DNA from: Polytrichum commune
Taxonomy: Eukaryota; Streptophyta; Polytrichopsida; Polytrichales; Polytrichaceae
Length of the DNA stretch: 26,873 nt
Direction of reading: 5' to 3'
Assembly: GCA_950295325.1 (NCBI GenBank)
Contig: CATNTY010000050.1
Span: 1-26,873, forward strand
In this document: positions 18,851 to 26,873 of the stretch, in pieces
Layout of the letters: every line of letters starts with the position of its first letter
Position numbering within the stretch: the first letter of the stretch is position 1
The notes under the pieces: model-generated
What the model was told of the DNA's origin: nothing
The model's database searches: none
Seen by the model: the letters and a program-made list of their open reading frames with translations, nothing else
Made by a program: the position numbers and the translations under genes

Positions 18851-21800
18851 ATGAAGAAGAAATTGTCATATGGTTCGCAGCAGCAAGCACGTGGAGGGCG
18901 ATGGCGGACAGGAGGGATAACGTCACTCATAGTTGTAATTCTTTTGGTGATTTTAATGCTTCCCACTATTATTCCAGGTCCAGGACATCATCATGATCAG
19001 CAGCAGGAAGCTAAGTCTGTCCTTCAAATTTCCACCGTGAGCCGAGCCCCAAAAACCCAAGCTCCCAAGGTCGCTTTCCTGTTTCTGGCGCGGAACCAAA
19101 TGCCCCTGGACTTTCTGTGGGAGCATTTCTTCCAAGTAAGGGAAATGCCATGCCGTTTCATCATTCTTGTTTTTATTGTGTGGCAGGAAATTCAGTGGTG
19201 TTTCTCAAATGGGGTTTTGAGTGAGCTCTGGTTGTTTTGATAGGGTTCTAATTCAGAACACAGCGTCTACATCCATGCTAGGCCTGGATTTGTGTACACT
19301 CAAGACAACACTAAGTGCCCATCCTTTGTCAACCGCCAACTCAACAACTCTATCCTGGTAAACTCTCATCAAGGGAAAAAAAAAAACTTCATATTTATGT
19401 GACCTTGGAGGATGTAGTTTTGCATCTGAACTTGCGTGTGATTTGCCCTCCACTCCAGCACTCGAATTTCTAAGGCTTTACCTTCAAACAAGGTGAAGGA
19501 GACATAAGGCTACACATAGCTTGAGATCAGGCTCAATCTTACCAATGTAAAAATATTTGAGCCCTTACATGTGCCTAAAATGGTGGAGCTTTGGGGCCTC
19601 CTTTTTTTTGAATTGATTCTCATGGTCAAGCCCGAGCAGGAACTTGTGGTTATCGGACTTGAAAACTCTGCGAGTTCATGGTTGGAATTAGAGCTTGAAA
19701 ACCAATCCAAGAGCTCCACCATTTTAGGTCCATGTGACTGCTTAAGTTCTTGTACCTTGGCCCACGACCAACCTTGCAAGCTTGAAGTTGAGATCAAGTT
19801 CTGTGTGGCAACCCCATGAGAGAAAGTCATTGAATCCAAAGACTTGCAACTGCTTACCCAGGCGAAATTGTGTCGTATGAGCTGAATGAAAATTATTGTG
19901 GATGGGTAATAAAAACAGGGTCGGTTGGGCCCTGTTTAATAGGTGGAATGGGGAGAGGCCAGCATGATCCAAGCTGAACGTTTGCTCCTTGCCGAGGCTC
20001 TTAAAGACCCGCTCAACCACCGTTTTATTCTTCTTTCCGACAGGTATATTCGAAACCTAAAGTTTGTCAATTCCCTTGAACTTCAATCTCTTGTAATTAG
20101 ATTCTGAGAGATACCAAAAAAATGTGTCTATTTGGTGTCCATCCAGAACTGCAAGCCTTTCCATATATCATATAATTATAGGTGTCCAATTACGAAGAGT
20201 GAGCACATAAAGCCTCCTCAAATGGTGATGAAAGAGGCGTCAGTTCCTCTCTAAAAATTCCATTAAGCTATGTTTGTTTTTGGTCAAGAGTTTGTGATTC
20301 GGTTCTAAATGGGGACCGGAGGGAAATGGTGCAGCTGCATACCTCTTTATACCTTCCGCTACATCTACGACTATGTTATGGAGTCCCCTAAGAGTTTTGT
20401 AGACAGGTACATTCCTGTATTCCCAGAGTCGTGGCAACAACAGAAAATTCAATTTGTTTAAGATGGTAAATCACATCAAAGGACTGTGAGGATTTTAAGT
20501 ATACTTTTGAGGACTTTCTTGAGTAGATTTCCATGTAAGATAGGTAAGAATGTCAGTTCACATTGTGCTCTTGAATTTTCTTGAATGGGAAAAGAATGGA
20601 AGTTGAACACTTGTGCCATGGCTTATCACCAAGAAGGCAGCTAGAAAATCAGCAGAAATGTTCATAAGAGCATATAATAGAAAATGTGATGCAAAGTTGC
20701 ATGACTTCTTTCATAAAAGGGACATGTTAGGTCGAGGTGCTCGAGATCTCAAGTTATTGTGCTACAACTTGCTTCAAGTTTTCCATTTTTGTGAGGACAG
20801 TTTCATGAACAAAAACGATCCACGTTACAACCACAAAATGGGGCCAGTAATTTGGAAAGAGCAATGGCGCAAAGGATCTCAGGTATGTCTGGCTCAACAC
20901 CTTGCAACTTTGAAAGAAATATCACCAGTTCAATGGCACCATAAAATTGGCAGTTTTATGACATGTTCACATCTCATGTTATGGTCAGAGTACTTGAACA
21001 GGGTCTGAATGCAGTTGGTCGTGCTTGGCAGTGGTTTGTTTTGATAAGGAAGCATGCAGCTGCTGTGGTGGAAGACTCGACTGTCTTTCCCTTATTTCAA
21101 CGCTTTTGCAAGGTATGCCCTCCGCATTGTTCAATTCAACAGTCAAAATATGCAAACCTACTGAGATTGGTGATCGTTAACTTCATCTTGATACTTCTGT
21201 TTGTTGATGTTTCATGCTTGTAGAGGGTGGATAATAGGTTAGTCAGCTGCTGATGAATTTTGGGCATTCATGCAGAGATTGGCACTACCAGAATTTTGGG
21301 GCGAATTTGTGCAAGTATGTACTCTTCAGTCATCATTTTTTTAGAGGATTGAAGATTCCTCACTAACCTCAAGAAAACTTGACGCTAAGAAAATCCTTTG
21401 AAATACTCTCACTGGACTGATAGTATTTGTTACTTAAAGAATGTGGTTGAGAGCGCCACAAAGCTTTTGCATCTAGGAAATAGTACCATTCAAATGGCAG
21501 TTCATGGTGCCATTTGAGAATTATGTCACAGCTGCCTGATGACATTGCTCTCCTTGCAAAAGATTGCTGTTTCATAGTTGTGGTACATTTTTGTTTAAGG
21601 TTGGCTCATAACAGTATAAATATCAGGTGAGATCAAAGGACGAACATAACTGCATCCCTGATGAGCATTACTTACAAACTCTACTTGCTGTAAGTGCTCC
21701 TTTCCCGAGCTATGAGTTCATCTTATTGCACGTCCGCAATACTGAATGCTGTTTTACGTGCTGCCACGCGGCTGTCAAAAACACCTGGAATCACACCTCA

Positions 21801-22531
21801 AGTTTTAATTGTACAAGTATACATTACATGAGGGTAAAGCCGAACTGTGTATTATGAACTTGACTACCTACTCGGGTCCTGGAAAGTGTTTGACATTCAT
21901 TTGTATTTCCTTAGATACGGAACATGGAGGGAGAAATCGAACGACGATCTGTAACATACAGTGAATGGAAAGACTTTCAGAAAGGTACAATGGATCGACG
22001 CGGTTGGCATCCCATCACATTCGACTACTCCAAAGCAACCTTGGGAGCCATCATAGATATTCAGGTCCTCAAAAACACCTTGAAGAATTTGTCAAGCTTG
22101 AATGTATTGTGGGCAACAAAGTTTTTGTGAGATTGGTGAAATGCAAGTTAAAGTAAGCAACAAAATGAATCTCAAGAACAGTTGCACAATCAATCTCAAT
22201 GTGTCATTGTTGGGAACCTAGGCTGCTCAAGGCATCTGGTTATGATGATATAGAGATGATTATAAAAGCATCTTCATTCATATCCTCATATTCCATTGGT
22301 TCTTGTTTGATTGGATTGTTTTTTGGAGTCTAATAAAGTCATATTTTGGGCTGGTTTGTTTGACAGGATATTACAAAAATACATTACTCAACAGAGTCGC
22401 GAACAGAGTTTTGTGGCATCAATGGTAAGGCAAGGCCATGCTACTTGTTTGCAAGAAAATTTAATCGAGGGGCTGGTATCCGACTTCTTGAGCAATCTGC
22501 TGCCTATGAGAATAGGATTGCACCACAATGA
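18851..22531 (+). CDS. DUF266 / core-2/I-branching (GT14-like) Golgi glycosyltransferase
   Basis: Nine exons join in frame to give 370 residues: 18851-19135, 19244-19357, 19943-20043, 20335-20406, 20801-20882, 21032-21112, 21627-21689, 21915-22064, 22367-22531 (TGA). All introns are GT-AG. The ATG follows an in-frame TAA at 18812. A short basic N-terminus precedes one membrane segment (about residues 23-41, VVILLVILMLP), giving a type II Golgi topology with a lumenal catalytic domain. Family landmarks appear in order: KVAFLFLARN (73-82), VYIHARPG (103-110), VEWGEASMIQAERLLLAEAL (134-153), LLSDSCIPLY (163-172), YNHKMGPVIWKEQWRKGSQ (about 200-218), WFVLIRKH, DEHYLQTLL, and CYLFARKF near 341-348. 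This set marks the plant DUF266 family (rice BC10-like), implicated in cell-wall glycan and arabinogalactan-protein glycosylation. The exact donor and acceptor are unknown. An N-terminus of only about 70 residues before the domain is typical. Confidence 0.93.
19567..19735. mobile_element. Small inverted-repeat element in intron 2 of the glycosyltransferase gene
   Basis: ACATGTGCCTAAAATGGTGG at 19567 meets its inverse ending in CCACCATTTTAGGTCCATGT at 19735. CCTAAAATGGTGGAGCT is an exact 17-base inverted match. The 169 bp unit looks like a MITE, but I cannot see a clear target-site duplication. Confidence 0.55.
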
Positions 22532-23797
22532 TTGTCACAGAAAACTTAGATGATTAGAAATATACAGCTTATACAAAAGCTACAGATTATATAGGTGGAT
22601 GTCCATAGTGTATTTTTGTCCACAGAAAGTATATGATGAGGAACTGAAGTTGAAGCTACTGACATTCTTTTGGAGATGAATCATATGTCAATGACATTCT
22701 GCTGGATAAGAAAAATCATTATCCAGTTTACAACTTTTGAGTTCTTTGATTTGGGTCTCTGGCAGACTTTTTGACCTAGCTGCTTAACCAATTATCTACC
22801 CGATTCTCATCAGGGTATTGAGGGTATTGAGTTACACAAGTCGGATAATAACAACTTTGGGTTACCACTAATTTTTAAGGTAGATGTGCCTTAGATGGGT
22901 ACTTTCTCTCTGCACCCACTTCTTGTAGGATATGAAACACGCAATTAGTGCAAGATGATTAGCAGATCCAGATCAAGCTTGTAGCCATTTGCCTCATATT
23001 TTACAGAGCTCTTATTCATTATCAAAGTGAAGATTCTCGTGCTTATTAAGTGGTCATATAGGCCCCCCAATCATGTCGACTGTTCAGCACATAGCCCAAT
23101 CTATTTTAAACATGTCTATTTGGTGCCACACCTAATTACATACCACTCAAATATAGGTGCCCTGATCATTGCTGTGTTCTTTTTAGGCACATCTACTTTC
23201 ATGTAGATAATCAATTCACAACTCTACATTTGTAATCTTACGTTTTCAACATGGGTAGCACTAAGCCAACTTTTTAAAATAAAATCAAATAAAAATCTTT
23301 GTTTATCAGACATCCACATGTTATCTTCCCACAAGATTAAACAATCTCATGGAAGAGTGCAAAACAGGCAAGAGTCTGACATCCTTGTGACACCACAGGA
23401 GACAACCCAATATGGAAAAATGCTATATGTTACAAATTTGACCATCAGTTACAAATCGCATTGCACATCCCTGATCACCGTAAAGAATTGGCTACGCCAA
23501 AGAAATTTAAAAAGAAGAATAGGATACAAGCTCAGATGTCCATCTTCACTAAAAATGACACCATCCAACATTTGTTGGCTTTGACTAAGATGGTCTTCAT
23601 GAAGAGCAGCCTGTTGAAGGTGACCAATTAGGATATGCTTCGAGCAAGAGTTTGTAGCTACTTGGAGCTCCATAGAAGAAAGAGGTTGCAGCATCCAATG
23701 CTTGATTCTTCTTCATATTTGTGTGGAATGTCCTCAAGTTCAGCCAAATCTGAACCCAGACCTGAGCTTGGAAAAATTTAAGATGATATAGCAGTTG
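22532..23797. other. Convergent 3' flank between the glycosyltransferase and FIP37 genes
   Basis: The two stop codons face each other across 1266 bases, so both 3' untranslated regions and poly(A) sites must lie here. AATAAA-type words occur at about 23278-23296 on the plus strand, rather far (about 750 bases) from the glycosyltransferase stop, so I do not assign them. The open frames at 23318-23584 (+) and 23449-23694 (-) overlap on opposite strands and show no known motif. Confidence 0.5.
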
Positions 23798-26797
23798 TCA
23801 TGACTTCTCCAAATCTTTATCCTCCATCGGTCGATCCCCATCTTCATCTACCTTTGTCATCTCCTCTTTTCTCGACTCTTGTTCATCAATTTGTTTCCGA
23901 AGCTCACCAAGCTGATGTTCTTTCTTCTGAACCTCCAGCAGTAAATTGTGCACCTGCAAGTTTAAATGGACTCTCAAGTTCTTCAGCACACTTGCCCATT
24001 CATAATGCGTGTTGCTTAAGTACATACTTTCTGGACAAAATAGATCACTACTACCTTGTCTGCTCACAAAATCTATCACTTTAACAATTTGAAGTTTTGA
24101 TTCATTGATGCTGCTAAAATCTGTAAAACATTTAAGGGAATGTGACAGAAGTCATTGAGTTCATATAGATTTTCCTCAAAAAAATTATTTTCTCTATCGT
24201 TATTAAATGCAACAGAAGGTTGCTAAAATTTGAGAAAAAAATTCATACATACTTTCTCTATTTATATGAATTCCAGTTTCTCTTAATTTTATCTCGTAAT
24301 TAGATATTCAATATTATTTTGCTCAATTTACTTTCCCGCTTCTGAACTATTTGGCAAGAAATGGTCAAATTGGCAAGGGGTCTATAGTAATATGAACATC
24401 ACAATAGAAGCTTAAGAAAATAAAATCAAGGAAACAATTTAAGTATTTCATCTAATTCTTGACTTTTCTCATTTACTATTACCACATAGACTCTCAAAGG
24501 TAAAGAATGAGGTAAATAACTATCTGCACTACTTACCTACCTAATCCTATCATGCAAATATGTAAGGTAACAAAAAGTCATCAGAAGTAATTCCAACAAA
24601 AACAGTCCTGAATTAATGTAGAAGCTCATTTCAAAGAAATAGATGCAGTGCCAAACATGCAGATGTGGGACAAGTAGGAGAATTTACCATCTGCTGTGAC
24701 CTTTCCAACTCGTAGTTTGCATCCTCCACAGTCTCGTACATTTCTGTGAAAGTAACAGCAGACATAAACAAATTAAAAAAGAGCAAACTCCCTTGAAACC
24801 AATTTTTCTAGAGGGTTACTCCCTTGTCAGGTGATCAAGAAAGATATAGGCTATCAGTCCCGTACCTTGATAGCACCGCCTGAGTTCCATATTGAGAGAC
24901 TTCTGCATAGCAAGCCGAGTCCCTAACTCATGGAGCTGCACAAAAAGCTCAACTTCTCAAGTCAGGTTGGTTGTATAGAATCATCACAAATTTCCAGAGG
25001 CAAAATAATCATGTTTAGCTAATCAAGTATTGGAATAATACCTTATACTATCAATATATTTCGTATTAATTGCACATTTATTTTTTCTCATCAACTATGT
25101 GTCACATTATACTCCTAACTAGCAAAAATATTTGTGTGAGTAGTAAAAACCCCATGGCAATTACACTGCTTACCTTCCCTTCTGAAGCCTCACGCCCAAT
25201 TTCAGAGTTCTCCTCCTGAAGAGTGCGACACTTTGCCATCAACAACTTCCCATGTTTACTGTGAGGGGTGAACTGCACTGCTGCAAGGTCATCTTGCAAT
25301 TCCTTCACCCTCTTTTCTGCGGCTTCCAGTTCTTTCTGCACACAATTATCAGCCATATGATACGAGTTTAGGACAAGGTTTCCAAAAGAATTTGAGTTAA
25401 GATTTTGAAACGAGCTTCACTATGAAGATGTCACAAGAAACGACATTCATGTTTACCTTGTGCCAAAGAGGAGCACATTAGACCATGAATATTAAACTAG
25501 CTTCAAAATCTCAACAGAAAGACAGAAACTCAAAGACTGCCCGAATTTGTGCACATTCTTGATTACCTTCATGCGGGTGAATTCTGCGTGAATAGCTGGA
25601 TCCAGCAACAATTTCCGTGCCTGAACAAAACACAAGTTAGAATTCATAAAACCATGACTAAATTATGATGTATTATTCTGAATAAGAATTGCCCAGAAAA
25701 GTGAAACATGCAATTCTGGTCTGAATGTAATCGATTTCAGAACAGAGAATTGAAAAAATAGAGAGAAAAAATCATCTCACCTGTTGCATAGAGGGTTTTG
25801 ACATGAGCTTCAAGTCATTCACTGCACTCTGCAAATTCCAAACCACGGGCACCAGGCACATTGTGAGTAAATAAGACAACTCCATTCAAGCCAATTAAGT
25901 CATCAAACATGTCTGTTATATTTTACTTCCACAAATTTTGACTCATCTAGCGATTTAAAATACTGCTTCAATCACAAAAGGATTACATATTACACAAATC
26001 TCACCTTCAGGTCTACAACCTCCTGCTCGGTGTTAGAAAGCTTTACAAGCATCACGCATTCCCTCTTCTTTGCATTCACCAGCTGCACTTCCAAAGACAG
26101 CTGTCAGTTTGTATCACTCTAAGCTAAATATTATTCAGCAACAAAAAAATTGGGTACACTGATTCCAATTCCAACAAATAGCATACGAACTGTTAAGGAA
26201 TAAGTAACATGAGAAAAACATCAATAAACATCAAAAGATGAAGTTTCAAGACCTGCTCTTTCAATTGGGTCTCTGAACCCTGAAGCTTCTGCATTGCCTG
26301 GATAACGAGTGCAGGATCTGTATCGATCAAAATGTTAGCTATCAGCTCATAATCTTATGAGAGAGCACAGATTGTAAAGACACATGAAGTTGTATTCTAG
26401 GCTTGAGACACAATTGTTGGACCAATTTGCACCAACCTTATAAAGAATACAGAGAAATACATGACAGTCCATTTGTATAAATGGGAGCCAAAGAAAGTAA
26501 ACACTGACATCTGGAGACTGTATATACATCTTTGATTGTGAAATAGCTATATGCCTAAGAAAGTAGATTGCAAAGTTGATCCACACATAAGGTCATACTT
26601 TGGTTCTCGATAATTGTAGAATTGTGTGAATATCAGAGACATCACAAGGATCATACTTGGGTACATGGTTGCTTAATACTACAAAAAACTCGAGCTCACA
26701 CATTTATACCAGGAGTGCTTCCAGGGGGAAGGAATGAATCATTTTTGAAGACATTCTTCCACTTGTCCAGTTCCTCGTTCACCATGCACAGAGATGC
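23798..26797 (-). CDS. FIP37: FIP37/WTAP homologue, m6A methyltransferase subunit (3' part of gene)
   Basis: Nine exons are read on the minus strand: 26797-26710, 26317-26253, 26082-26005, 25828-25781, 25620-25567, 25335-25174, 24935-24866, 24743-24688, 23953-23798 (TGA). All introns are GT-AG and phases join exactly, giving 258 residues. The 5' exons lie beyond the right edge. Conserved blocks include KWKNVFKNDSF, SAVNDLKLMSKPSMQQ, ARKLLLDPAIHAEFTRMK, KELQDDLAAVQFTPHSKHGK, LLMAKCRTLQEENSEIG and HELGTRLAMQKSLNMELR, as in Arabidopsis FIP37. The protein is predicted to be coiled coil throughout, ending in an acidic tail (KVDEDGDRPMEDKDLEKS). FIP37 is the plant WTAP orthologue. It associates with the MTA/MTB methyltransferases in the nucleus for mRNA N6-adenosine methylation and is essential in Arabidopsis embryos. 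The C-terminal ~60 residues diverge from the angiosperm sequence while keeping the heptad-like pattern. Confidence 0.93.
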
Positions 26798-26873
26798 CTG
26801 AACAAGTTCTCAAGAAAATAGCATCAGATAATGGACAGAGACTAAGTAACTCCAGGTTTGTGAAACAGATTTA
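26798..26873 (-). other. FIP37: Partial FIP37 intron at the window edge
   Basis: Sequence upstream of the first visible FIP37 exon lacks a continuing family motif. A CAG acceptor lies at 26800-26798, so this is intron, and the N-terminal coding exons must lie to the right of the window. Confidence 0.7.

Noticed and set aside
1-26873. CRISPR arrays, bacterial operons or phage-type systems
   Set aside because: The genes are interrupted by introns and plant-like, and no regularly spaced identical repeats or prokaryotic gene clusters were seen.

Overview
The window is nuclear DNA from a land plant. Two interrupted genes can be rebuilt exon by exon, with GT-AG introns and plant-type protein products, and they sit at the right-hand end of a long repeat-rich tract. 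I cannot fix the species. The large AT-rich, transposon-filled intergenic space and the divergence of the proteins from angiosperm versions that I know would suit a fern, lycophyte, gymnosperm or bryophyte.

Layout. Positions 1-12,756 hold no intact gene that I can support. They contain a decayed minus-strand coding relic (about 7-720) resembling a mobile-associated DUF7869-type protein, two diverged copies of a ~430 bp dispersed repeat (2172-2596 and 11418-11850), a second dispersed repeat family (5298-5512, 11334-11417 and, inverted, 14030-14170), small tandem arrays, a long near-perfect inverted repeat (8981-9151) and a 384 bp Tourist/Harbinger-type MITE (11851-12234) flanked by TTA. Positions 12,759-16,133 are a 3.4 kb PIF/Harbinger-type element with matching TIRs and TAA target-site duplications. 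It carries an ORF1 (Myb/SANT-like, NAM-associated type) broken by one in-frame stop, and no recognisable DDE transposase.

Genes. At 18,851-22,531 (+) is a nine-exon gene for a 370-residue DUF266/core-2/I-branching (GT14-like) Golgi glycosyltransferase. At 23,798-26,797 (-), running off the right edge, is the 3' part (nine exons, 258 residues) of FIP37, the plant WTAP homologue of the nuclear m6A RNA methyltransferase complex. The two genes converge, with 1.27 kb between their stop codons. They have no obvious functional link: one acts on Golgi glycans, the other on mRNA methylation.

All exon coordinates were read by eye from frame continuity, GT-AG boundaries and remembered family conservation. 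The repeats were also aligned by eye, so percentage identities are not given. I found no credible tRNA, rRNA, CRISPR array or complete retrotransposon. The unusual content is the transposon biology of the left two thirds: an ORF1-only Harbinger element with dense subterminal motifs, MITEs with related ends, and chimeric repeat junctions.
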